Source: Chloroflexota bacterium | Lineage (GTDB): Bacteria; Chloroflexota; UBA6077; CF-72 | Length of the DNA stretch: 44,498 nucleotides | NCBI GenBank assembly: GCA_019247515.1 | Contig: JAFAOS010000080.1 | Coordinates: forward strand, 1-44,498 | Reading direction: 5' to 3' | Shown here: positions 1 to 8,035 of the stretch, piece by piece | Layout: each line of letters starts with the position of its first letter | Numbering within the stretch: position 1 is the first letter of the stretch | Translations under genes and position numbers: made by a program | The notes under the pieces: model-generated | Databases searched by the model: none | Told to the model about the DNA's origin: nothing | The model's input: the letters and a program-made list of their open reading frames with translations, nothing else

Positions 1-132
1 GCGCAGCAGCCAGGAGCCCGTCTGGGCCGTGGCGGCGCTGAGGAAGTAGATGCGGAAGTTCGGAACCGAGAAGGCCGAGCGCGAGCGTCTGGTCCCTCCC
101 GAGGAGACGGGGGGAGCCAGCGCCGCGGACAT
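1..132 (-). CDS. MFS transporter, N-terminal fragment (runs off window)
   Basis: Only the first 44 codons lie in the window; the gene continues beyond position 1. Reading the minus strand from the ATG at 132 gives an Ala/Pro/Ser/Arg-rich leader and then VPNFRIYFLSAATAQTGSWL. That matches the start of the first membrane helix in MFS_3/enterobactin-exporter-like permeases, whose usual pattern is 'NFRLYFxGQxxSxxGTWMQ'. A major-facilitator exporter is inferred; the substrate cannot be judged. A TAAGAT hexamer lies 9 nt before the ATG and there is no clear Shine-Dalgarno sequence, so the message may be leaderless. The gene is co-directional with, and downstream of, the response regulator at 190-894, separated by a short repeat. 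Confidence 0.7.
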   Translation of the reverse strand, partial: MSAALAPPVSSGGTRRSRSAFSVPNFRIYFLSAATAQTGSWLLR

Positions 133-153
133 TGCCAAGCTATCTTAAGGACT

Positions 154-186
154 CCCTCTCCCCCTGGGAGAGGGCAGGGGTGAGGG
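154..186. repeat. REP-like intergenic repeat, copy 1 (CCCTCTCCC / GGGAGAGGG type)
   Basis: The sequence CCCTCTCCCCCTGGGAGAGGG, a near-perfect stem-loop, is followed by a GGGGTGAGGG tail. It sits between the regulator stop codon (190) and the MFS start (132). A diverged copy and an inverted copy occur at 17063-17167. Elements of this form are common between genes in several high-GC phyla. It could act as a terminator or mRNA-stability hairpin for the regulator gene. Confidence 0.7.
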
Positions 187-189
187 TCT

Positions 190-894
190 TTATCGAACGA
201 ACAGGTACCCCAGGCCGCGCACGGTCTGAATGCGTCTGGGGTTGGTTGGCTCGGCCTCGACCTTGGCGCGCAACCAGCGCACGTGCACGTCGACGGTCCG
301 CGTATCGCCCGCCGATTCGTAGCCCCAGACGTTGCGCAGCAGGCGCTCGCGGCTCAGCACCTGGGCGGGGTAGCGCAAAAAGTACGCCAGCAGGTCGAAC
401 TCGCGACGCTTGAGTCGCAGCTCGACGCCCTCGCGATACGCCCGCCTGGTCGCCACGTCGATCACCAGGTCATCCGCCGTCAGTTGCGCTGGCGGCTCGC
501 CCGCCAGCCCACCCATGTCCGCGCGCCGCAGCTGGGCTTTGACGCGGGCCAGGAGCTCGTGCATGCTGAACGGCTTGGTGAGGTAGTCGTCGGCGCCGAC
601 CTCCAGGCCGAGCACCTTGTCGATCTCCTCGTCGCGCGCTGTCAGCATCACGATCGGCACGTGGCTGACCGTCGGATTGGTCACTTCGGCGCGGACCCGT
701 CGACAGATCTCGAGCCCGTCCATGCCAGGCAGCATCAGGTCCAGCACCACCAGGTCGGGCGGATTGCCCAACAGCATGTCGAGCGCCACGCGACCGTCCG
801 TACACAGCCGCACGTCGTGGCCGGCCCGGCTCAGGTTGTAGCGCAGCGTGTGGAGCAGCGATTCTTCGTCTTCGACGATCAGGACGTCCGCCAT
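190..894 (-). CDS. PhoB/OmpR-family response regulator
   Basis: This is a two-component transcription regulator. The receiver domain (about residues 1-125) has the acidic pocket near VEDEE, phospho-acceptor Asp52 in LVVLDLMLPGMDG, the MLTARD switch Thr and the TKPF Lys. It is followed by a winged-helix DNA-binding domain (about 145-234) with RREFDLLAYFLRYP and TVDVHVRWLRAKVE, ending GLGYLFVR. The start at MADVLIVEDE (894) is preferred to the upstream ATG at 915 because the conserved domain begins there. No histidine kinase gene lies next to it in this window. It is divergent from polyphosphate kinase, with a GTTAAC-type direct repeat between them, so a PhoB/SphR/RegX3-like role in phosphate control is plausible but inferred. 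Confidence 0.9.
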   Translation of the reverse strand: MADVLIVEDEESLLHTLRYNLSRAGHDVRLCTDGRVALDMLLGNPPDLVVLDLMLPGMDGLEICRRVRAEVTNPTVSHVPIVMLTARDEEIDKVLGLEVGADDYLTKPFSMHELLARVKAQLRRADMGGLAGEPPAQLTADDLVIDVATRRAYREGVELRLKRREFDLLAYFLRYPAQVLSRERLLRNVWGYESAGDTRTVDVHVRWLRAKVEAEPTNPRRIQTVRGLGYLFVR

Positions 895-940
895 GGTCGG
901 CCTACTGGCCACCACGCTATCTGCAAACGTGCCCGCACTG

Positions 941-957
941 GCTTAACCCAGGTTAAC
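941..957. promoter_or_regulatory. PHO-box-like direct repeat between regulator and ppk
   Basis: On the minus strand this reads GTTAACC-TGG-GTTAAGC, two 7-mers differing at one base and repeating every 10 bp. OmpR/PhoB-family regulators bind tandem 7-mers with about one helical turn between them. It lies 47 bp upstream of the regulator start and 85 bp upstream of the ppk start, so it could serve autoregulation and ppk control. This is inferred from position and repeat structure only. Confidence 0.4.
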
Positions 958-1042
958 GGGGCGAGAAGTCCGTGTTAGCAGTTTGACGCTCCGCCGCCGT
1001 TCGGGGCTCGACTGAGGCTTTAGACTGTGGAACACGGCGACC

Positions 1043-3229
1043 ATGACCGACGTTCAATCGCGCAGCAACGGCGCCGCCGCTACCAGGCCCCAGCCCGCCA
1101 CCACCGATCTCGCCAGCCCTGACCTCTACCTCAACAGGGAGCTCACCTGGCTGGCCTTCAATCGCCGCGTTCTCGCCGAAGCCGAGGATGATCGCAACCC
1201 GCTCCTCGAGCGCGTCAAGTTTCTGGCCATCACCGGGTCGAACCTGGACGAGTTCTTCATGAAGCGCATTGGCGGTCTCAAGCTGCAGACCGCCGCGGGC
1301 CTCCCCGAGGTCACCGTCGACGGGCGCACGCCCCAGGAGCAGATCGACGCTTGCTACGCCTGGGTGCGCGAGTTCGAGCACGTCCGCCTGGGCGTCGAGC
1401 GTCATTTGCTCGACCTGCTCGCCAGACAGGACATCCGTATTCTGAACTGGACCGACCTCAATCCGAACGAGCGCGCGGAGCTGCGCGAGCGGTACCTGCG
1501 CAATATCTTTCCGCTGATCACGCCGCTGGCGCTCGATCCGGCGCATCCGTTTCCGTTTTTGTCCAACCTGTCGCTGAACCTGCTGGTCACCGGGCAGCCG
1601 CACGATCGGCGCGACCCGTTCATCGCCCGCGTCAAGGTCCCCGTGGGCCAGGGCATCCCCCGCTTCTTGCGCATTCGCGACAGGCGCCACTTCGCGCTGC
1701 TCGAAGACGTCATGGCGCACAACCTGGACGCGCTGTTCCCCGGCTTGAGCATCACCTCCTGCGAGATGTTCCGCGTGACGCGCAACGCCAACACCGAGCG
1801 CGACGAGGAGGAGGCTGACGACCTGCTGGAACTCATTGAGTCCGAAGTGCTCGAGCGCCGCTTCGCGCCTATCGTCCGCCTCGAGCTTCAGCCGGGCATG
1901 GACCCACTTCATCGCTCGATCGTCATCAGCGAGCTCGGCTTGAGCGACGATGGCGACGTCTTCGAGGTGGACGGCATCCTCGCTCCGCGTGACCTGATGG
2001 AGCTCATCGGCATCGACGACGGCGCGCTGCACGATCCGGTCATGCACCCGATTGAGCCGCCGCGCCTGCCCGCGTTGCGCAACATCTTTCACAGCATTCG
2101 AGACGCCGGCTCGATGATCGTCATGCATCCGTACGAGTCGTTCGCCAGCACGGTCGAACGCTTCCTGCGGGAAGCCAGCCAGGATCCCAAGGTGCGCGCG
2201 ATCAAGATGACGCTGTATCGGACTTCCCACGACGCGCGCATGGTGAGGTACCTGGAGGACGCGGCGCGCAACGGGAAGCAGGTCGCGGTGGTCGTCGAGC
2301 TGAAAGCACGTTTTGACGAAGCAGCGAATATTGCCTTCGCCGAGCAGCTCGAAAGTGTGGGCATCCACGTGAGCTATGGCGTCGTCGGCCTGAAGACGCA
2401 TTCAAAGGTGTTGCTCGTCGTCCGTCAGGATTTCGACGGTCTCCGCCGCTACGTGCACATCAGCACCGGGAACTACCATCCTGACACCGCGCGGCTGTAC
2501 GCCGATATCGGCCTGTTCACGACCGATCCGGTCATTGCCCAGGACGCCAACGAGCTCTTCAATTACCTGACCACCGGCTATGGGCCCGGCCGAGCCTATC
2601 GCAAGATCCTGCCAGGTCCGGCCCGTCTCAAGCGCGCCATCCTCGACCGCATCGAGCGCGAAGCGGCCCTGGGAACCGAGGGCTTGATCCAGCTCAAGAT
2701 GAACGCGCTCGAAGACGCGGACGTGACGCGCGCCCTGTATCGCGCCTCACAGGCGGGAGTGCGTATCGACCTGATCGTGCGCGACACGTGTCGATTGCGG
2801 CCGGGACTGGCCGGCTTATCGGAAACCGTGCGGGTGGTGAGCATCGTCGGACGGTTCCTGGAGCACGCCCGCATCTACTACTTCCGCAACGCGGGCGCCG
2901 AGGAGTACTTCATCGGCTCGGCGGATTGCATGAAGCGCAACCTGGAGAGCCGTGTCGAAGTGCTGGCGCCTGTTGAAGATGCGACCGGTCGCCAACGTTT
3001 GCGCGCGGTGCTGGACCTGCAGCTGGCGCCCAATCGCAACGCGTGGATCATGCAATCGGACGGCAGCTACCAGCGCGCCGAAGTGGACCGCAACGATCGT
3101 GGCTGCCAGGCGGCGTTGATGGACTGGCTGCTGGTGGATCATCCAGCGCCGCGTCGGCGGCGGCTCAGCTCACGCTACGCGCGCCGCACCGCCGCCGCGG
3201 CAGCCGCCAGCCTCCGTACGCTGCTCTAA
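1043..3229 (+). CDS. ppk1: Polyphosphate kinase 1
   Basis: This enzyme reversibly transfers the ATP gamma-phosphate onto long-chain polyphosphate. At 728 residues it is normal for PPK1. The N-terminal domain carries LYLNRELTWLAFNRRVL and ITGSNLDEFFMKRIGG. The phospholipase-D-like catalytic domains carry MHPYESF, AIKMTLYRTS and the autophosphorylated-His region (LKTHSKVLLVVR, His453; and YVHISTGNYHPDTARLYAD, His472), then the C-terminal RDTCRLRPGL and SADCMKRNLESRVEV. The start is the ATG followed by a short disordered leader; no strong ribosome-binding site is visible. It is divergent from a PhoB-type regulator, which suits phosphate-responsive control. No ppx gene is adjacent. Confidence 0.97.
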   Translation: MTDVQSRSNGAAATRPQPATTDLASPDLYLNRELTWLAFNRRVLAEAEDDRNPLLERVKFLAITGSNLDEFFMKRIGGLKLQTAAGLPEVTVDGRTPQEQIDACYAWVREFEHVRLGVERHLLDLLARQDIRILNWTDLNPNERAELRERYLRNIFPLITPLALDPAHPFPFLSNLSLNLLVTGQPHDRRDPFIARVKVPVGQGIPRFLRIRDRRHFALLEDVMAHNLDALFPGLSITSCEMFRVTRNANTERDEEEADDLLELIESEVLERRFAPIVRLELQPGMDPLHRSIVISELGLSDDGDVFEVDGILAPRDLMELIGIDDGALHDPVMHPIEPPRLPALRNIFHSIRDAGSMIVMHPYESFASTVERFLREASQDPKVRAIKMTLYRTSHDARMVRYLEDAARNGKQVAVVVELKARFDEAANIAFAEQLESVGIHVSYGVVGLKTHSKVLLVVRQDFDGLRRYVHISTGNYHPDTARLYADIGLFTTDPVIAQDANELFNYLTTGYGPGRAYRKILPGPARLKRAILDRIEREAALGTEGLIQLKMNALEDADVTRALYRASQAGVRIDLIVRDTCRLRPGLAGLSETVRVVSIVGRFLEHARIYYFRNAGAEEYFIGSADCMKRNLESRVEVLAPVEDATGRQRLRAVLDLQLAPNRNAWIMQSDGSYQRAEVDRNDRGCQAALMDWLLVDHPAPRRRRLSSRYARRTAAAAAASLRTLL

Positions 3230-3240
3230 CGAATTCATGA

Positions 3241-3306
3241 AACCCTCTCGAAGGGCTCCACCGTAGGTGGAATCACTGAACCTGCGTTCCTCAGAGGGCG
3301 CTAGCT
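3241..3306. repeat. 66-bp dispersed structured repeat, copy 1
   Basis: The reverse complement of this segment matches 9316-9381 at 62 of 66 positions. It contains a perfect TCCACC-TAC-GGTGGA hairpin nested inside an outer CCCTCT/AGAGGG stem. The two copies are in opposite orientation and bracket about 6 kb. It resembles a REP or small MITE-like element; no transposase is nearby. Confidence 0.85.
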
Positions 3307-3344
3307 CACGTTTTGTGGCCGCCAACTTTTCAAGTGCCGGCAAT

Positions 3345-3372
3345 AGAGAAGTATTGCCGGCAATACTTCTCT
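3345..3372. repeat. 28-bp perfect palindrome
   Basis: The half-site AGAGAAGTATTGCC is followed at once by its exact reverse complement, with no spacer. A TGCCGGCAATA unit occurs twice in this stretch (from about 3335 and 3354). The right arm also forms CTTCTC-TGAA-GAGAAG (3366-3381). It lies between the 3' ends of ppk1 and the VOC gene, so a bidirectional terminator, a protein-binding site or a mobile-element relic are all possible. No T-run follows. Confidence 0.75.
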
Positions 3373-3401
3373 GAAGAGAAGCAAACTCGAGGGTCTTATC
3401 C

Positions 3402-4217
3402 TTATTGCCAGTCGCTGGTGTGCCGGTTGACCAGCGCGCGGCGGAAGCCTGGATGCCGACTGCTCCGCACTTCGTGCTCCAGGGTGAACACCGGCTTGCC
3501 CGTCTGTGGGTCGACGATGTCCTGGAACCGGAACTGATGATTGCGAATGTCTTCGGTAATCAGCTTGTGTTCTGACAGGTAGTCGTACGGCCCCGAGAAA
3601 TTGGCGATGTAGATGGCGATGTGGTGCCCGTCGTACTTCGGCACCCGCTTGCTTTCCCGAAACACCAGCGTCTGACGCGCACCGATTTCAACGCGCGCCA
3701 CGCCATCTTCGACCGTGCCCGGCGCTTCGAAGACCTCCGCGTAGAAGCGCTGGATGGCCGCCGCGCTGCCAACAGGCACGCTGAGCTCGACGTACGGCAC
3801 GCCCAGCTTCATCGAGCCGAACTTGCCCGACGCATAGCAATGGTACACGTTGCCCCACGGACTCACGGCCTCGACGTACTCGCCGCGGTCGGCCCACGAA
3901 AACTTGGTGCCACTGAGCTGATCGGCAATCGACGCAAGGCGCTCCTTGAGCTCGGCCAGATCGGGGACGACCAGTCCCGTATGTCCGCGCAGCACCTGGG
4001 GAGTGCCGGTCGGTAGATGGAACTGCTGGTCGCCGATGTTGACCCACATGTTGTTGAGCCCGACGTTCATATACGGGTCGCGCGTGAAGCCAAGGCCGAC
4101 GATGTAGAAGAGCGTGGCCCGAGATTGATCGTCGATCCGCACGTTGACGTGTTCGAGTGAGACGATGTTGCCAATGTCCTCGGCAACCGCGGCGGTAGGG
4201 GCGGTCAGCGTCTGCAT
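3402..4217 (-). CDS. Two-module VOC (glyoxalase/dioxygenase fold) protein
   Basis: A vicinal-oxygen-chelate superfamily protein of about 271 residues. The first module begins SLEHVNVRI, continues with FYIVGLGFTRDP and ends near EAVSPWGNVYHCY. The second begins LGVPYVELSVPVGS and includes FYAEVFEAPG and HHIAIYI. His and Glu residues sit at the usual metal-binding places (EHVN, HTGLVV, HHIAIY). The start at MQTLTAP (4217) is chosen because the domain begins soon after it; an ATG at 4295 is possible. VOC proteins range from ring-cleavage dioxygenases to isomerases, and the substrate is not determinable here. It is divergent from the PEBP lipoprotein gene. Confidence 0.8.
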   Translation of the reverse strand: MQTLTAPTAAVAEDIGNIVSLEHVNVRIDDQSRATLFYIVGLGFTRDPYMNVGLNNMWVNIGDQQFHLPTGTPQVLRGHTGLVVPDLAELKERLASIADQLSGTKFSWADRGEYVEAVSPWGNVYHCYASGKFGSMKLGVPYVELSVPVGSAAAIQRFYAEVFEAPGTVEDGVARVEIGARQTLVFRESKRVPKYDGHHIAIYIANFSGPYDYLSEHKLITEDIRNHQFRFQDIVDPQTGKPVFTLEHEVRSSRHPGFRRALVNRHTSDWQ

Positions 4218-4332
4218 AGTGGTGATGAGACAACGACGGCGAATTGGTTTCAAGGTTTGATTGGCCGCGAGAAGCGTCTGGTCAGTTGCCGGCAACTCGG
4301 CGGGTCGCTAGACGATGACTTCCACCGCCGAG

Positions 4333-4338
4333 TACGTT
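4333..4338 (+). promoter_or_regulatory. Candidate -10 hexamer of a leaderless promoter (PEBP gene)
   Basis: TACGTT lies 7 nt before the GTG start at 4346. There is no Shine-Dalgarno sequence in between, as expected when transcription starts at the initiation codon. Confidence 0.4.
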
Positions 4339-4345
4339 AGGCTCC

Positions 4346-5185
4346 GTGACCCCTCTGCGACTTGTCATGGCCCTGGGGGCTACCTGTTTGCTGTTCGTCA
4401 TTGGCTGCACCAGCGCGCCCGCCACGCCCACCACGGCCCCGGCGCCCACCGCCGCGCCGGCCAAGCCGGCGGCCAGCCCGGCCGCGGCGAGCCCCGCCCC
4501 GTCACCGGTCGCCAGTCCGTCGGTCGCGGCGAGCCCCGCCGCCCTCGCCGCCGCAAGCCCGGCGGCCAGTCCCGCGGCCAGCGTCGTACCTTCGCCGTCT
4601 GCCGCGGCCGCGGTCGCTTCGCCGTCACCATCAGCCGCCGCGGTCGACAATTCGCCGTATCAGTCGGCAATTCTGTTCAGCGGATCGCCGACCGCGGGCT
4701 TCACGCTCCAGAGCACGGACATCACCGCGAACACTACGATTCCCGTCATGTTCACGTGCGCCGCTCCCGGCGGCGGCACCAGTCCGCAATTGAGCTGGTC
4801 GGGCGCGCCCGCGAACACGCAGTCCTACGTGCTGGTCGAACAGGACCCGGACACGGCCACGCCCAATACGCACTGGCTCGTCTACAACATTCCCGCGAGT
4901 GTGACGCAGTTGGCGCAGGGCCAGACCGAGGAGCAGGCCACGCTCTCCAACGGGGCGATGCAGGGTCAGGATCACGCGCAAGGCATCTTCCCGACCTTCG
5001 CATTGATCGGGTACGAGGGCGCGTGTCCACCCCCGGGCGCCCCGGCGCACCACTACACCTTCCAGCTTTTTGCCCTGGACCAGATGCTGAACGTCCCACC
5101 TGGCGCCAACATCAACGTCCTGAAGGCCGCCATGGCCGGCCACATCCTCGCCCAGACCGAGCTGGTCGCGCCGTTCAACCGCTGA
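4346..5185 (+). CDS. YbhB/YbcL (PEBP, Raf-kinase-inhibitor-like) lipoprotein
   Basis: The protein starts with a signal peptide and lipobox (LLFVIGC, Cys at about residue 21), so it is probably anchored to the outer face of the membrane. Residues about 22-105 are a low-complexity Ala/Pro/Ser linker. The rest is a phosphatidylethanolamine-binding-like domain: FTLQSTDI, FTCAAPGGGTSPQLSW, VLVEQDPD, HWLVYNIP, GYEGACPPPGAPAHHYTFQL and a C-terminal AMAGHILAQTEL. All hallmark segments of the family are present. The bacterial function is not established; ligand or enzyme-inhibitor roles have been suggested. Start is GTG at 4346, with ATG at 4367 as an alternative. Its 3' end overlaps the convergent MmgE/PrpD gene by 11 bp. 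Confidence 0.88.
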   Translation: MTPLRLVMALGATCLLFVIGCTSAPATPTTAPAPTAAPAKPAASPAAASPAPSPVASPSVAASPAALAAASPAASPAASVVPSPSAAAAVASPSPSAAAVDNSPYQSAILFSGSPTAGFTLQSTDITANTTIPVMFTCAAPGGGTSPQLSWSGAPANTQSYVLVEQDPDTATPNTHWLVYNIPASVTQLAQGQTEEQATLSNGAMQGQDHAQGIFPTFALIGYEGACPPPGAPAHHYTFQLFALDQMLNVPPGANINVLKAAMAGHILAQTELVAPFNR

Positions 5186-6575
5186 ACGACGCTCCGCGTC
5201 GCTCGCGAAGCGTCAGCCGCACCACGTCGTCGGCCTGGGCAAGCTCGTCCAGGCGACCGCAGGCCGAGATCAGCTCTTCGAACTGGCTCGATGGGATGGG
5301 CACGCCGGGTGTGATCTCTCTGATCCGTCGAGCTTCCTCGGCGAAATTCCATACGAACTCGCGGCCACCGGCCTGCCGCGAGAAACTTCGGCCATCCCGC
5401 AGGTAAACCGTCACCCGCGGCGCGAACAGCGGTTGCGCGTGCGACGGAATCAGCGTTACTCGCTGCATCAGGTCCAGTACCTGCGGTGGGTGCTCGCCCG
5501 AGTGCAGCAGCGGATAGCCGCGGAACACGACTCCGTAGGCGACAAAATAGTGCGGGCTGGCGACACTGACTCCGGTTCGGTCGGGAGAAGGAAACGCCGG
5601 ACTCGGGTATTGCGTCTCCAGCCAGTTGACCACGGCCTCCACCCGATCGACCTCCGCGGCGTGAATATCGTGCTCGGCGCACAAGGCCGAGGTCACCGCC
5701 ACGTGCGCGATGTTGTAGCCAGGTGTCGAATAGATGCGGTACAGCGTCTCGAGAAACATCCACCGCTCGCCCAGGCCAGCAACGATGTCTTCCAACGCGG
5801 TGGAGGTCGCGCCTGAGAAGCTGTACGTGAGCCTGCCCAGGTTGTTGCCCGAGTAGGCATGGTAGAAGCCCGCCTCGCCCTCCAGCACGGTCTCACCTCC
5901 AGGTGCGCCATGCTGCGCCAGAGCTACCGCCAACAGAGCGTTGCGCACCGCCGCGCCCTCTCGCACTGAGCGTCCGCCGCTGCGCGCGCCTTCGAGATTG
6001 CCGGCCGCGAGATTGACGCACTGCGCGATGGCGCCGTGGGTCTGGTCCGCGGATAAACCGATGAGCTTGCTGGCGGCCACGGCCGCGCCGAAGATGCCGA
6101 ACACCGGTCCGGCGTGAAAGCCGCGGGCCATGACGCTCGGGATGAAGTCGGCCGCCAGGCGCTCCATGATCTCGTAACCGGCCGCCACGGCCACGAGATA
6201 TTCGCGACCAGAAGCGCCCACGGATTCGGCGAGCGCCAGCGCCGCCGGCAGGATCGCCGAGCCCGGATGCGTCAGCATGCGGAAGGTATCCCACTTGCCG
6301 CCGGCGAGGATCAGTTCGGCATTCACGAACGCCGCGCCTCCGCGTGTCAGCCGCGCACCGTCCACGAGCACCGTCGCCAGTCCGGCCCCACCGGCTTCCT
6401 CCGCCTGCATGAGACGCAATGCCGTGTCACCATCAGGCGTCGCCGAACCCAGCAACGCCGAACCGAGCCCTTGCAACGTCACGCCTTTGGCGCGATCCAC
6501 GACCTCGGCCGGCAGGTCCGTAAACCGCAGCTCCGCCGCCCATCCCGCGAGTTGTCGACTCAGTGATTCGCTCAC
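5175..6575 (-). CDS. MmgE/PrpD-family protein coupled to the xylose operon
   Basis: About 466 residues, the usual length for this family, which includes 2-methylcitrate dehydratase, cis-aconitate decarboxylase and iminodisuccinate epimerase. Family landmarks include GSALLGSATPDGDTALRL, ILAGGKWDTFRMLTHPGSAILPAALALAE, RGFHAGPVFGIFGAAVAA, QCVNLAAGNLEG and a C-terminal beta-rich swivel domain. The GTG start at 6575 overlaps the xylB stop in GTGA, so it is translationally coupled to xylulokinase. Much longer open frames exist upstream but lie inside xylB and are not real. The substrate is unknown; a sugar-derived hydroxyacid is a guess from the operon. Confidence 0.85.
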   Translation of the reverse strand: MSESLSRQLAGWAAELRFTDLPAEVVDRAKGVTLQGLGSALLGSATPDGDTALRLMQAEEAGGAGLATVLVDGARLTRGGAAFVNAELILAGGKWDTFRMLTHPGSAILPAALALAESVGASGREYLVAVAAGYEIMERLAADFIPSVMARGFHAGPVFGIFGAAVAASKLIGLSADQTHGAIAQCVNLAAGNLEGARSGGRSVREGAAVRNALLAVALAQHGAPGGETVLEGEAGFYHAYSGNNLGRLTYSFSGATSTALEDIVAGLGERWMFLETLYRIYSTPGYNIAHVAVTSALCAEHDIHAAEVDRVEAVVNWLETQYPSPAFPSPDRTGVSVASPHYFVAYGVVFRGYPLLHSGEHPPQVLDLMQRVTLIPSHAQPLFAPRVTVYLRDGRSFSRQAGGREFVWNFAEEARRIREITPGVPIPSSQFEELISACGRLDELAQADDVVRLTLRERRGASFSG

Positions 6576-8035
6576 AAGCCGTTGCCGATCGCCACCTCCC
6601 GCAGGTGGTCCGCACGCTCGGCGGCTGCCCGCAACGCGGGCGACGCGCGTGGCTCGAAACGCCGCGCCGCCCTGTCCTGCTCCTGCGCTGGAGAAATGCC
6701 GTCCACTGCCCAGCGGGCCTGGCGCGCCGCACCCAGGGCCGCCGCCTCCGTTTCGGATGGACGCGCAACCGAAACCTCCAGGACGTCGGCGCACAACTGC
6801 GCCCAACCGTCTGACTGAGCGCCACCACCCACCAGCGTCACCTGGGTGGCATCCACGCCCGCGCGCCTCAACGCGCCGAGCGCGTACTCCAGACCAAACG
6901 TCACACCCTCCACGACGGCGCGCACGAAGTCGATGGGCGCGTGCTCGGCGCGCACACCGCTGAAAACACCCGCGCCGGTCGGACAGTCTGGCGTGCGCTC
7001 TCCGCCGAGATGCGGCAGAAACGTGAGGCCTCGCGCGCCTGCCGGCGAACTGACCAGCGCTGCTTCCACTCCGGCGTGATCCAGGCCGAACAGCGCGGCG
7101 ATCCAGTCCGTTGCCACGGTGCAGTTCAGCGTACACACCAGTGGCAGCCAGGCGCCGGTTGAATCGCAGAACGCGGCCGCTTCGCCGCGCGGGTCCACCG
7201 CGGGTCGCGAACGGTAGGCGAAACCGGTCCCGGATGTCCCCAGGCTGACGACCACCGGTCCCTCGACGATCGCGCCCACACCGATAGCCGCCATCATGTT
7301 GTCGCCGCCGCCACCGCTCACCGGCGTGTCCGCGTTTATTCCCAGCGCCTCTGCCGCCTCGGACCGCAGCCCGCCCACAACCGACAGCGACGGCACGATG
7401 CGCGGCAGACAGCTTGCCCAATCGCGTTGCGCGTCAATCGCCGCCAGTACCGGTGCGCTGTACTCGCGCGTGCGGACGTCGAAATACGCGGTGCCCGATG
7501 CGTCGCCAGCCTCGGTCACGAAGGCGCCCGTCAGCCACAGGTTCAGGTAGTCGTGCGGTAGACACATGCGGACCGTGGAGCCATACTCCACCGGTTCGTG
7601 CAGCAGCAGCCACAGCACCTTGGGAGCGGTGTATCCGGCCAGAAACGTGTTGCCCGTGAGCTCGAGAACGCGCTCTGCTCCACCGAGGTTCGTGGTCAGC
7701 AGCGCACACTCCGCGGCCGTCGTGGTGTCATTCCACAGCTTGGCGCTGCGCACCGGCCGCTCGTCGACGCCGAGACACACCAGACCGTGCTGCTGACCCG
7801 AGACGCCGATGCCAGCCACCTCCACATCGCCCGCGGCCGAAAGCGCGGCCCGTGTGGCAGCCACCAGGGCGGTGACCCACCAATCCGGCTGCTGTTCGCG
7901 TGTCCCGTCCTCGCCCTCGATCAACTCGTGCCAGGCGCGTCCGACGCCGAGTACCGCGTCGCTGTCCGCGTCGACGAGCAGCGCTTTCGTGGATTGCGTT
8001 CCGCAGTCGATGCCCAGGAAGGCGCGGCGGGTCAC
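6572..8035 (-). CDS. xylB: Xylulokinase (FGGY kinase)
   Basis: This kinase phosphorylates D-xylulose to xylulose 5-phosphate for the pentose phosphate pathway. At 487 residues it is typical for the family. The N-terminal ATPase lobe has FLGIDCGTQSTKALLVD; the sugar-binding region has GVSGQQHGLVCL and LWNDTTTAAEC; the middle has HDYLNLWLTG. The catalytic Asp is in SGGGGDNMMAAIGVG, and the C-terminal lobe has VTLVGGGAQSDGWAQL and ETEAAALGAA. Its ATG overlaps the xylA stop codon by 4 bp and its own stop overlaps the MmgE/PrpD start, so three cistrons are coupled in the order xylA-xylB-mmgE/prpD. Confidence 0.93.
   Translation of the reverse strand: MTRRAFLGIDCGTQSTKALLVDADSDAVLGVGRAWHELIEGEDGTREQQPDWWVTALVAATRAALSAAGDVEVAGIGVSGQQHGLVCLGVDERPVRSAKLWNDTTTAAECALLTTNLGGAERVLELTGNTFLAGYTAPKVLWLLLHEPVEYGSTVRMCLPHDYLNLWLTGAFVTEAGDASGTAYFDVRTREYSAPVLAAIDAQRDWASCLPRIVPSLSVVGGLRSEAAEALGINADTPVSGGGGDNMMAAIGVGAIVEGPVVVSLGTSGTGFAYRSRPAVDPRGEAAAFCDSTGAWLPLVCTLNCTVATDWIAALFGLDHAGVEAALVSSPAGARGLTFLPHLGGERTPDCPTGAGVFSGVRAEHAPIDFVRAVVEGVTFGLEYALGALRRAGVDATQVTLVGGGAQSDGWAQLCADVLEVSVARPSETEAAALGAARQARWAVDGISPAQEQDRAARRFEPRASPALRAAAERADHLREVAIGNGL

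Noticed and set aside
953..2401. Long minus-strand open frame of 482 codons opposite ppk1
   Set aside because: It is an antisense shadow of the well-conserved ppk1 frame in high-GC DNA. Its translation is low-complexity and matches no family.
6576..7421. Upstream extension of the MmgE/PrpD frame into xylB
   Set aside because: The extra 280 codons are Gly/Arg-rich noise on the same strand as xylB, out of frame with it. The GTG at 6575 overlaps the xylB stop and begins exactly at the family's N-terminus.
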